Source of the DNA: Plasmodiophora brassicae
Taxonomy: Eukaryota > Endomyxa > Phytomyxea > Plasmodiophorida > Plasmodiophoridae
Reading direction: 5' to 3'
Length of the DNA: 64,000 bases
Assembly: GCA_039704465.1 (NCBI GenBank)
Contig: JASFAU010000002.1
Span: forward strand, 1 to 64,000
In this document: positions 53,188 to 63,500 of the stretch, in pieces
Layout: every line of letters starts with the position of its first letter
Position numbering within the stretch: the stretch's first letter is position 1
Program-made: the position numbers and the translations under genes
The notes under the pieces: model-generated
Told to the model about the DNA's origin: nothing
The model's database searches: none
Seen by the model: only the letters and a program-made list of their open reading frames with translations

Positions 53188-53769
53188 GGTGCCGCGGCGA
53201 CGGCGGGCGCCCTGATGCCAACCACGATGGGTCGGGGTCCACACACACCCCCGGTCTGGAAGATGTGACCCACGTACGGGCGCCGCCGCGACTCTCTCTG
53301 CCCCAGGGGCCATTTTATCCGCAACCGTCCAGGCCCCGCCTACCGCTTTTTTGTGCGTCAAACGGACGTGGCCTCTGCGAACCTCGTAACGGCACTGGAA
53401 CAAGGATTTGCGTGCTTCGTCCTGTCGGTAGCCGCTCAAACTGTTTCTGACACAGTCCTCATCGATCATCAATTCGTCATTCATCAATCAACACCTTCCG
53501 AAGAAGAACGTGAGCCAACAAGTGCGCTGCGATCTGTCACAACGCCCTGTGTTGCGGCCCGGCCCGGGCGCGGATCGTCATTACAGCACCCACGCACCGG
53601 GGAATGCGATACTTTACGCCACTGTTGGGCGGGTGAGTCAACAGGGCGTGGGTAACAACGGACGGGATGATTCACGTGTGACGGCACATGTGCTGGGTAT
53701 CACATTCGCTGCACATGTGCGTTCATTGTTGAACTGGTGCCCATATTGTCATTGACGAACCCGTACAAG
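53188..53769. promoter_or_regulatory. divergent intergenic region
   Basis: About 580 bp between the MINDY start and the His/Asp peptide gene. Nothing specific recognised. Confidence 0.35.
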
Positions 53770-54111
53770 ATGCGTATTAGCGTCATTCTCTTGGTCATCA
53801 TGGTCCTGCTGGCCTATATCGCCCAGGCCGGCGACGTCGAACTCGAAGTCGAGGTACGTTCCCGTGAGAGTCCATCCGCAATGTTGAGGTCTAACCCCAG
53901 CGACGGGTAGCACGGTGACGGCCACATTGATCACCGCGAGGAGAGCCACTGTGAGTAGCCAGCGCGCGCACCTGCATCCCTGTGAAATCCCATGGCACTG
54001 ATTCCAATGGCACCCTGTTCAGATCACGGCCATCACGGTGACGACGACGACGATGATGACGACGATGAAGATGATCACCATCACCATCATCACCACGGCC
54101 ACCACGGTTAG
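53770..54111 (+). CDS. small secreted His/Asp-rich peptide, predicted metal binder
   Basis: Exons 53770..53863 and 54023..54111 give 60 residues. Exon 1 encodes a clear signal peptide (RISVILLVIMVLLAYIAQAG) and an acidic linker DVELEVEV. Exon 2 encodes HHGHHG, nine Asp, EDD, seven His, then GHHG and stop. The His codons mix CAC and CAT and the Asp codons mix GAC and GAT, so the residues are kept while third positions vary, which argues for selection on this frame. The chosen donor (GTGAGA at 53864) gives this frame. A stronger donor 10 nt upstream (GTACGT) would instead give a Thr/Met/Ile-rich tail ending near 54331. The intron is 159 nt. Such peptides bind Zn, Cu or Ni; role unknown. Confidence 0.6.
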
Positions 54112-54442
54112 ACCCGCGATGTTCGCCTCCGGTTTCAGTTGTTCGCTTATGCACTACCGCTTCAGGGCACGACGATTAATTGCACAGCTGCCTGCCACAA
54201 TACATGCCTATTTGCCGTCCTCCCACTTTGCTTGCTTGCGTCCCCGAGTAGGACGCGGCAACGCGCATGTCGAGTGCCACCTGGGCGACCGCTGGACTGG
54301 CCACGTTAACGGCAACAACAGTCTACGCTAGCGATCTATCCCTAGGATATGGATATGACACGAAGGCGCGGGTGTGATGTGATACTAGCAGCACGTTGGC
54401 GATAAACTCGCAACGGAGCTCTCCTGAATAGATCTGTATGCA
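54112..54442. other. convergent intergenic, no gene seen
   Basis: About 330 bp between the peptide gene and the 3' end of HID1. The alternative Thr-rich frame of the peptide gene would extend into it. Confidence 0.4.
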
Positions 54443-57364
54443 CTAGGAATCGCGTGCATTGCTGATAACGAACAATCGGATCGAGCTCGGGTCGAACAGA
54501 TGGGTTCGCTGGTGGCGCAAGAAGATGACGCCCCACAGTAACGACGAGAACCAGACCGACTGGGAGCGTGTCAGTTCGGCGACACCGTTTCGCAGAGCAG
54601 CCACAGATCTACCGTGTATCGCGATGGGGAATACTGCCGAACGGTAATCGGGTGCGGAAGCGGCAGTACGCCGACGAGCGTTAGGTCTTTGAAGAAGGCC
54701 ATCACCTGAGCCTCGTTCTGGTATGCACTGCAAGCGTGGTTAGATCACACAGCGGTGGGGCCGCACGACTTTGCAGCAGCCGTCTACCCAGACTCGTAGA
54801 GCGAATTCATGCGGGGAAGAAGGAACTCGAGCGTACGCCTGATCGCCACGAGCGGGAACTTGGCCAGCCACGACTGCACCTGTGCAGAGAATGTCACTAA
54901 ATAGACGGTTCGGGGACTGGCAAACAGAACAGAACCCATTACCCAAGCTTTTCGGGATGCTGGCGACATCTCGGCCAGCACGTTACTTGATCTCCTCCTG
55001 GGTATCGTGCCGTCGTTGGTGACCGCCGGATGGTCATCGGAGATGGACGCCGCTGTTTCCCTCCGCACGGGCGATGACGGCTGTGACGTCACGTCATCGG
55101 TCTCGACTGCAGCTGACGCTTCTACCGGATTGTTATCAATGAGAACCAGACCGCGATGATGTCCGATGGAACGAATTACCGGTCGCCGGAGCCTCCGCCT
55201 GGGTATCCGAACGAGGCTCCGACTCTGGAGACAGTTGCTCGACGGTCGTCGGCGGACCCACGTCGGCTCGATTCGCACCTTCCCTTGATTCGTCCCCATC
55301 AATGCAGAGGTTCAGGAACGAAGACGCTTTCCTGGTCATTGCATAGACGAGACGCGGGTTCCCCGAATACTGGTACTGGAGGACGTTGTTCAACGCCTCG
55401 ATCAACAGCACTGAAGGCACGTTAGCGAGATGCAGCGCGTGTTGTCGGTTGTCGACGTACGGAGGTACTGGGGCACTGACCGACTGGACCATAGGACGTC
55501 CGGCTTCGAGAAGTGCTCGAACAGGTCAACGAGGGCGCTGCTTGATGCCCACGACAAGTCGCGCACATACGGCGTGACATTCGTGATCGTCGTCAGCAGC
55601 ATGTGATTGAGCGATTCGATTCGCATTGACCCAAACATGATCTCGCAGCTGACGATGACAAGCAAGTCGGCGTAACTGCCGTTGAACATCGACAGGTTTC
55701 CGGGCGCTCCGAGCACAACTGGGCAGGAGCCACACGATGCGTTAAACGCCAGCGCAAACTCCCGATTGCTGCTCAACTTCAGCATCAGCATGGCACATGT
55801 GTGCACGATGCCGATCTGCGTCATATCGTGCTTGCTCCGGGACATGATGTAGAGCAGCGGCTGCAGCAAGGCGCTCGAATCGGCGCGCGTGACGACAAAC
55901 TCGCGGAACGCCGGGCAGATGTCGATCAGCTTCCACAGCAGGATGAACACTTCTTGGTAGCAGTCGAACTCCTGGACGGATCGTGACAGGTAGGTCGTCG
56001 CGGCAGAGACAGCGTTGCCGAGCAGAGACGTCAGCGCCGAGTACACGCGCGACAAATTCGACGGCAACCGCATTTGGGATAGCGACCCCAACAGGGGGTT
56101 CACTGGATCGTCGTCTGCTTCCAGTCGTCGGTAGTCGAGAATGATTAGCAGAGCGTGCAGGGATGCGAGCACGAGCTCTTCCCGGGCGTCGACTGCTGTT
56201 CCCCACGACATGAACGAGAACGTGCCAGACGCCGACGGCAGCGGTTCGGTGATCGTGTGCAATAACGAACAGAGAAGCGTCTCGGCAAGCGTGTCGTCAA
56301 CGGCAATCTTCAGAAGGGGGTTGAACTCGTGGGCGAACTGTTCGGACGCGCGAAACAACCCCACAGCGCTGCATGCGATCAGGAGACGCAGCAGTTCGAC
56401 CCTGTGCGCGTCGATCTGCGCCATGTCGCCGAATCCCCAGACGAGCTCCGCCGACACGTTCGGCAGCTCGAAATGGGTCGACGGGGCCGCGGGTTGGGCC
56501 TGGAGCGTGAAGCCGGGGACGAACAGGAGGTCGATCAGCACGCGCATCAACCTCGGAGACGGCACGTCAACGCGGTCGACTGACAACGTGACGCACGACG
56601 GCGAGGACGGCTCGCAGACGCCCTCGGCACTGCTGGTTGACGGATGCACAGGCGATGTTTGCTCACGCGACGACGCCTGTTCCTTGACGTCAACGGCATC
56701 GGCGTTCCCGGATGAGGGGATGGCGGAATCCGCAACGTCGCCCTTGGGAACGCCGTCATGATCGTCCAGCGCGTATGGGTGCTCGGATAGCGAACCCGAT
56801 ACGGCCGGCTGCACCTTTCTAGGATGGTCGGCATCCTTGTTGTCTTCCACTACACGAAAAGCGACTACACGTCGTCAATGGAGACATTGCACACACGAGT
56901 TGGTTCACAGCGCTGCACCCACCGCGTGGCAGAACGCCTTGCGCCATGAAGCCGCGATTGAATTCGTCATCAGCGTCCTCCAGCGTGACGGGAAGGATTC
57001 TAGTCAGCAGTCGTACAATGAGAAGAATATCGTCCGGCTCGGCTGCGATTCGATCATGGGCTTTCAGCGCATCCTCAAGTTTGACGAGCGACCTACGTTC
57101 GGAACGTCATCGACGAAACCCCGATGACCGATGCGCTCGCGATTACAGGTGAACCATGGCGGCCAGGTTGTACGGCTGCTTCTCCTTGATCGTTCTCAGG
57201 CAGATGACGTTGCACGCGGGCAGCAGATGCGCCCATGCTTTCGCCCAGGACGCCTCGTCGTCGATCGCGATAGGCGTCGACATCAGGCGGGACATCCATA
57301 CGGACGCGTGCGATTCCGGGTCGACCTCGGTGGTCCCATCCGCCACACTCGACGCATTGCCCAT
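54443..57364 (-). CDS. HID1: HID1-domain protein
   Basis: Peripheral Golgi protein needed for dense-core-vesicle and trans-Golgi function in animals. Eight exons (57364..57147, 57092..56923, 56849..55485, 55410..55147, 55106..54943, 54879..54788, 54727..54613, 54559..54443) sum to 835 codons; human HID1 is 788. The N-terminus MGNASS is an N-myristoylation signal, as in known HID1. Conserved blocks: IDDEASWAKAWAHL, LLTRILPVTLED, LMRVLIDLLFVPGFTLQ, ELLRLLIACSAVGLF, VFILLWKLIDICPAFREFVV, GIVHTCAMLMLKLSSNREFA, YADLLVIVSCEIM, TTITNVTPYVRDLS, EALNNVLQYQYSG, LTLVGVLPLPHPI, SLLWGVIFLRHQ. Introns are 40-74 nt. The linker in exons 3 and 4-5 is Ser/Pro-rich as in the family. Confidence 0.95.
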
Positions 57365-58020
57365 TGCGTCACGACTGAGGACAGCCGCCTGAGGTGAGTC
57401 TGACGCTGCTTGGAGCAAAAAAGCGAGCGGTGCACTCGGCGGGGCGACCCAAAAATATCGGTGGGTCAGGCCATGACTGGGTTCGGGGCGGCGTTCGTCA
57501 CCGCGGGTCGTTTGTTCCGACAGTGTTACCTATCGTCGAGCGACCAGACAAGCGAATCCATGAGGAAACCATTATACGCTCTGCCTGCTGGTGGCCTGTT
57601 AATAACATCGATGACCTTGTTCTGAGCTGCTGTTTCGACGAGAGTGGCCCATGGTGTTGCAAAAAAGGGTGTGGTTTTCATCCCGGAAATTACGGTAGGT
57701 CTTGGTATCTCGGGAATTGGCACAACTTGCGATATCCGAAACACGGTCCCGCATTCGAGACCTTTCGCCAAGCATCGCGTCCCGTTGGATCGAGGAACGA
57801 ATGCGACCGGCGTTGTCTTGACGATGTGCGCAACCGGGCACGCCGCTGCTACTCGGCCGACTGGGTGGCCTGTCGCATGGTCTCGTCGTCGCAGGCAGTC
57901 GGGGACAATTGACCGGCGATACCGGCCGTCAACGCGAACCTACTAAAAGCGTTCGGCCACTGTCCGAGCTCCCGTATGATCGCATTGTCAGCGACCGCTG
58001 ACTTCTATGCAACCGGTATT
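57365..58020. other. unresolved region between HID1 and the inverted-repeat element
   Basis: About 650 bp. Open frames exist on both strands; on the minus strand a frame at 57526-57771 (FRISQVVPIPEIPRPTVISG) looks protein-like, but no domain, start or splice partner could be supported. The HID1 promoter should lie at its left end. Confidence 0.35.
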
Positions 58021-58190
58021 TATACTTACGGTGGAAACAAATATTTGCATCACTCGGAAGAAATACTTGGATCACGAGGAAGAAATTGTTGCATCAACAG
58101 GAAGAAACAAGTGGGTCACGCGGAAAAAAATGTTTGCTTTATCCCGAAGAAATATGTGGATCAACGGTCAAAAATTAATGGATCACGGGG
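58021..58190 (+). repeat. left inverted repeat, 22-bp tandem units
   Basis: After TATACTTACGGTGGAAACAA, about six consecutive 22-bp units follow, each starting TGCATCA, TGGATCA or TGGGTCA and continuing GGAAGAAA. The later units diverge more. Reading through gives peptide repeats such as ITRKKYLDHEEE. Confidence 0.85.
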
Positions 58191-58304
58191 AGCCGCCGTT
58201 AGCGGGCGACGACGAGGCGGCCACCTCAGCATCGAACGCTGCAGCGCAGCAACGTAGCTCTAGAGGTACACCTGCATGTTAGTACCAACATTTGGAAGTT
58301 GGCT

Positions 58305-59096
58305 TACAGGATCCATCGTCTGCAGCTCGGTGCGGCCGTCCGGCGAAGAACCCAGAAAGCATCCCGCGGCTGGATCCAACCATCGCGTGTGATCCACGAG
58401 TCGCAGACATCCGGTTTACTCCAGCGGTTTCCGGTACCCTAAACGCTGCCAATCAGCGACGACTTGATGAACAACGACGAATTGCTCGAGAGAAAAGCCG
58501 GCAACATGCATTGCAACAATTTCAGCAACTCCAGTGTGCAGCTGATCACGTTCGAGCGGTCGCCAACAGGAAAATCGAACGCTACAGGTTGATATCGGAA
58601 CACGAACGAGCATTTGCTGAAGAGTTGTCCCAGTGGCAAGTTAAACTGATAGCGGGTGACGGTTCATATTGGGAAGGCGACTATGAAGCGATGTCTACTG
58701 GATGAGGTGAACCGCATATCAATTGACGATATTCGGCGAACGTACGACCATATGAGGGAGTTCCTCGCGTACTGTAAGGATAGACGACCCGTCTTCACGC
58801 AGAAGCTCTACGAGTCGGGGCATCACAGAGATGAAGCGCGCACGTGCCCAGCCCTCTCTGTCGATGTCGAGGATCTGCTGAACAGTTACTTGCCGCAGTT
58901 CTATGACGAGTTTACTCCAGCTGGCAGTCAGCATTTGCGCGAAGTGTTCGGTTGTTCGCGCTTGATGAAGGAATTTGTCGAGAAGTTCTGCGACGGTCAG
59001 GTTCATGCAACGCAGTTAGAAGAAGATGCTGCTCACGAAGGTGTTCCGAATGATCCAAAGTCACCATTCACTGAAAGGCCCACGTTATCGCCATGA
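58305..59096 (+). CDS. spliced gene inside the inverted-repeat element, start unresolved
   Basis: Two plus-strand frames join through a 49-nt GT-AG intron (58640..58688): exon A about 58305..58639 and exon B 58689..59096. Exon A begins after a good acceptor (TTACAG at about 58303) and encodes RVADIRFTPAVSGTLNAANQ, then a charged helix (LDEQRRIAREKSRQHALQQ) and HERAFAEELSQWQ. Exon B continues RCLLDEVNRISIDDIRRTYD, EFLAYCKDRRPVFTQKLYES, DLLNSYLPQFYDEFTPAG, HLREVFGCSRLMKEFVEKF. No transposase motif (DDE/D, HTH) is seen. The first exon with a start codon is missing; a candidate ATG sits in the left repeat at 58178. It may be a captured cellular gene or an element-encoded accessory protein. Confidence 0.5.
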
Positions 59097-59236
59097 CGGA
59101 AAAAATAAATGGATCATGATCCACACGTTTTTTCCGCTTGATCCACTTGTTTCTTCCTGTTGATGCAACTATTTTTTCCTCGTGATCCAAGTATTTCTTC
59201 CGAGTGATGCAAATATTTGTTTCCACCGTAAGTATA
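59097..59236 (-). repeat. right inverted repeat, 22-bp tandem units
   Basis: On the plus strand four clean 22-bp units are seen, each beginning TGATCCA or TGATGCA and containing TTTCTTCC or TTTTTCC, ending with CCGTAAGTATA at 59236. It is the inverted partner of 58021-58190. Confidence 0.85.
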
Positions 59237-59276
59237 ACAATGCCCATCAGCAGCAGCAGCAGCAGAAGCAACAGCG

Positions 59277-60350
59277 TCATTCCAGGCCGAGGTCCCTGGC
59301 CGTGGGCACATCGTTCTCGGTGATGCGGCTGCCGGCTGTGTCCTGGACGGCCCACCCCCATGCGATGATCGAGATGCGGCCGCCGTCGGCCGGCGCCGCC
59401 AGCGGGATGACGCCGTGCTTCCACTCGCAGTTGACGTCCCGGGAGAACGTGTACGCGCTGCCGTTCGGCGCCGCCATGAACACGGACGTCCCCGTTCGGG
59501 CGTGCTCGAACCCGACTTCGCGGGTCGTGGGCCCCAGCGAACACGCGACGGTCAGGTTCTGCGGGCAGTCGGGCGTGAACGCCGCCCGATCGTGGTGGAA
59601 CGGCTTCCAGTCGTTGGTCCCCTCGCGGTACCAGTTCAGTCGTGTCGCCGCGACCTTCATCCCGAAATACGTTTCGATGCGTTTCAGAACGCGCTGGAAC
59701 ATCCTGCTGTTCGTCTTCCAGGCGCCTCGCTGCGCGCGATCGTTGGCGATCACGTGCGAATCGCCGTGCCACAGCTGGAAGATGTCCTCGCCGCCCGACG
59801 ACGCTTCCAGCTCGGCCAACATGTCGCGGTACAGCGCATAGTCGTGCTCGGCGCAGAACAGCTCCGGGACGAACAGGACGTCGTGGACAGTGAGGGGCGG
59901 GGCGCAATCGTCAGGCCCCGATCTCCCGAACACGATTCGGATGTCGGGTTTCGCCAGGCTCGGAGTGAAATTCGTCGTGTTCTTCGGGCGTCGCCCCGAG
60001 GACCGCCGACGATCGCGATCATGACGACGGTCGACGACAGGGGACTTAATGTCCCGAGACGTCCGATCGTCGGCTTCCCGAGGAGGCCCCGAGGGTCGCT
60101 TATCGACCGGGCCATCATCCGTGGGCGATTCCCAGGATCGTGGCGGCGGCGGCGGGGGTGCCGGTGCTGCATTGACCGGACTTGGACCGCGCCGCGGGCG
60201 GCTGACGACGAGCGGCGGATGATCAGATGTCGTATAGCGCGGGCGGGACGAACGCTCGTCAGCACCCAGCGACAGCGATCGAAGGCCATCGGCCAGATCG
60301 TCCCCGCCCGCCATCGACAACCGCCGCCCCGGCGCGCAGTTTCCTTCCAA
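59277..60350 (-). CDS. AlkB-like 2-oxoglutarate/Fe(II) dioxygenase
   Basis: Oxidative demethylase fold, 357 residues in one exon (alternative start at 60314). The N-terminal ~120 residues are disordered, Arg/Asp/Pro-rich. The catalytic core has [20 protein letters not shown] with the iron ligands HxD in HHD, then [40 protein letters not shown] (distal His in WKHG) and RISIIAWGW with the Arg that binds 2-oxoglutarate (R at position +7 from the strand start). This arrangement is that of AlkB-type enzymes acting on nucleic acids or proteins. The WYR...DWKPFHHD variant resembles a protist/plant AlkB-like subgroup. The substrate cannot be inferred. It diverges from MetH, with 175 bp between starts. 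Confidence 0.88.
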   Translation of the reverse strand: MEGNCAPGRRLSMAGGDDLADGLRSLSLGADERSSRPRYTTSDHPPLVVSRPRRGPSPVNAAPAPPPPPPRSWESPTDDGPVDKRPSGPPREADDRTSRDIKSPVVDRRHDRDRRRSSGRRPKNTTNFTPSLAKPDIRIVFGRSGPDDCAPPLTVHDVLFVPELFCAEHDYALYRDMLAELEASSGGEDIFQLWHGDSHVIANDRAQRGAWKTNSRMFQRVLKRIETYFGMKVAATRLNWYREGTNDWKPFHHDRAAFTPDCPQNLTVACSLGPTTREVGFEHARTGTSVFMAAPNGSAYTFSRDVNCEWKHGVIPLAAPADGGRISIIAWGWAVQDTAGSRITENDVPTARDLGLE

Positions 60351-60525
60351 TCATGTCCTGCAAAACCGAGGGCAACAGCTACCTATGTACGTAATCGGCG
60401 CAAGTAACCCACTGTCGCCCACTGACGACGACTCACGAGGCGCCCCACGGCGGGGCAGCACGGCCGGGGGCGCCATTTTTGGGGTTGGGGGCCGTGCCGT
60501 GTGTGTAGTAGTGGCCGTCGTATCC

Positions 60526-63500
60526 ATGGGTGTGCAAGACGCCGGGCAGACGACACGATGGCCAGGGGCGGCGTGGCTACGCCGAGAGATGCAGCGTCGC
60601 ATCGTGGTGATCGACGGCGCCATGGGCACCATGATCCAGCGCGAGACACTGGACGAGGACGATTTCCGGGGCGAGGCGCTGAAAGACCATCCGCAGTCGA
60701 TGCCGCTCAAGGGCAACAACGACATCCTGGCCATCACGCAGCCGCATATCATCGAGCGGATCCACTACGAATATCTTGCTGCCGGCGCCGACGTTGTCGA
60801 AACGAACACGTTCAGTGGAACGCGGGTCGCCCAGGCCGATTACGGCTGCCAGGTTCGTCTGAGTCGCGGGCTGGATGAGGCGCCGCTGAACGGGGGGATT
60901 TAGGGGATGATCCACGAGCTGAACGTCTGTGCGGCCAAATGTGCCAGACGAGCCTGCGATCGGATCATGAAGGAGCACCCGGATCGTCGATGTCTAGGTA
61001 CTCTCCCCGTCTCTCGAACTATCGTATGTGGGATGCCGACTGTTTCGCCCTTGCAGTCGCCGGTGCTCTTGGCCCCACCAACAAGACGCTGACGATATCG
61101 CCATCGGTGGAAGACGCATCCGCTCGGGGCATTACGTTCGACGAGCTTGCGGACGCCTATGCCGAACAGGCATCCGCGTTGATCGAGGGTGGTGTCGATT
61201 TCATCCTCATCGAAACCATATTCGACACACTGAATGCGAAAGCGGCCATCTACGCCGTGTCCAAGCTGCCTGATCAAGTGCCGATCGCGATCTCCGGCAC
61301 GATTGTCGACATGAGCGGAAGAACGCTTAGTGGCCAGACCGTCGAGGCCATGTACGTTTCGCTGCGGCACAGCGCGCCGCTGTTTATCGGCCTCAATTGC
61401 GCACTGGGGGCGGAACAGATGATGCCTTTCCTGCAAAGGATTGCCAACATCGCGGAATGCCCAGTGATTGCATACCCCAATGTACGGAGCTATTCCAGCA
61501 TGAGATACGCTGTCGCTAACGGATCGCTGCACACAGGCCGGTCTTCCTAACGCGATGGGTGGCTACGACCAAACGCCGGACGAGATGTCGGCACTCATAG
61601 CGACGTTTGCTAAGCTCCGACTTGTCAACGTCGTGGGAGGGTGCTGTGGGTCAACCCCTCCTCATATTGCTGCAATTGCGAAAGTCGTCGCTGGACTGGC
61701 GCCTAGAGTCCCCGTTGAAGTGTACCAGTATTCGTGAACACGTGCACTCTTGAAACATCTGATTGTCTACTTTCCTGATTAGGGTGAGCCATACGCGGCT
61801 GAGTGGTCTGGAGGCCCTCGAACTCACGCCCTCCCTTGGCTTCGTCAATATCGGGGAGCGATGCAATGTCAGCGGGTCTAGGGCGTTTAAACGGCTCGTT
61901 TGCGACAACAAATACGACCAAGCTCTCGCGGTCGCCCGAAAGCAGGTTCGACCTGCTTCTTCAGATGCCGTTATAGTGCTGTCGCTTACGCTTTGCCGGC
62001 TAACCAGGTTGAAGACGGTGCACAAGTTATCGATGTGAACCTTGATGAGGGCCTGATCGATGGCGTTGCGGCCATGACAAAGTTCTTGAGGTTAAGGCTG
62101 GCGGGCCATTTTCCGATGACGAAACCTCACTCGTGTTTGTAGGCTGCTCGCCAATGAGCCCGACGTTGCGCGTGTACCCATCATGATCGATTCGTAACCG
62201 ATACTGTCTCTTGGTAAGCTGCTGGCTGTTTATTCGAAAACGCAGGTCCAAATTCGAGGTGGTTCGAGCTGGGCTGTGTCAGATTCAGGGCAAGTGCATC
62301 GTCAATTCGATCAGCCTGAAGGTCTCAGTTGCGAACGTCGTGCCGGACGACATGGCTAAATCGTTGTTTCTCTGCAGGTTGGCGAGAAGGAATTCCTCGA
62401 GCAGGCCCTGGAAGTGAAACGTTTCGGTGCAGCCGTAGTGATCATGGCGTTCGACGAAGACGGCCAGGCTGCAACCCGAGATGAGAAGGCATGCTCCTAT
62501 ATGTCTCGCGTGGCCAGCCCAACTCAGTGGGGGCCTGTAGGTTCGCATCTGCAAGCGTGCCTACGATCTTCTGCGATCCGCCATTGATTTCCCCGCCTGT
62601 GACATCATCTTTGATCCTAACATCCTAACTATTGCGACAGGCATGTCCGAGGTACGTTGTCGTTGTCGGTACGTCTGCCTGCACCGAGGCACGCTAATCG
62701 TTCGTTGCCGTAGCACAACACGTACGCACTGGAGTTTCTCGAAGCCATCCCTCTCATCAAGTCATCCTGCCCCGGATGCAAGATTAGTGGTGGCTTGTCG
62801 AACCTGTCGTTTTCGTTTCGCGGTCTCGAAGTGATCCGCGAGGCCATGCACAGCGCGTTCCTGTATCATGCCGTCGCCAATCGAGCGAATAACGGCTTGT
62901 TCCCGATGGATATGGCGATCGTAAACGCCGGGGCACTGCCCGTTTACGATGACATACCACCCGACCTTCTCAAGCTCGTGGAAGACGCGATCTTTAATCG
63001 CGATGAAGGAGCAACTGAGAGGCTGCTCGAGAGAGCCGAACTGGAACGAAGCCGGGTCAGCAAGAAAACGGCCGGCGAGTCGTCTGCTGCCGACGCGTGG
63101 CGAAACCTGGGCGTCGCGGCCCGCCTTGAGTACGCTCTCGTCAAGGGCATCGTCGACCATATCGATGGAGATGTTGAGGAATACCGAGTTGCCGTTGGGC
63201 GTTCTCTGCAAGTTATTGAAGGACCGCTCATGGCTGGCATGGGCAAAGTCGGCGAACTGTTTGGAGCCGGTACGCCGCAGCCGTCCAATCGCTCGTGGAG
63301 ACACGTTCACTGATGATTCGTCGTGTTGCCAACAGGGAAAATGTTTCTCCCTCAGGTATTTGCAAAGGATGGGGGGTGGTCTCGTTGCTGTGGTGTTGAG
63401 TTTCGCCTCCTGTCCTGCAGGTCATCAAGTCCGCTCGGGTGATGAAGAAGGCGGTGGCCTACCTGCTGCCCTTCTTCGAACTGGAAAAGAAGGAGCGCGA

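Larger units (their letters stand above)
58021..59236 (+). mobile_element. 1.2-kb element with long inverted repeats of 22-bp units
   Basis: Two inverted terminal regions, 58021-58190 and 59097-59236, share TATACTTACGGTGGAAACAA in opposite orientation and stay similar for over 100 bp. Both are built from 22-bp tandem units of the form TGxATCACxxGGAAGAAATxxT. TA dinucleotides flank the TACTTACGG ends, compatible with a TA target duplication as in Tc1/mariner-like elements. The interior carries a probable spliced gene rather than a recognisable transposase, so if mobile it is non-autonomous. The insertion lies just beyond the 3' end of the AlkB gene. Confidence 0.75.

Noticed and set aside
57394..57912. 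172-codon plus-strand frame downstream of HID1's start
   Set aside because: No domain, uneven composition and equally open minus frames; left as unresolved intergenic DNA.
58021..58190. 22-bp repeat array as a possible CRISPR
   Set aside because: Units are contiguous without spacers, diverge progressively and form an inverted pair; the host is eukaryotic.
59415..60407. 330-codon plus-strand frame
   Set aside because: Shadow of the AlkB-like gene; Arg-rich with no domain.
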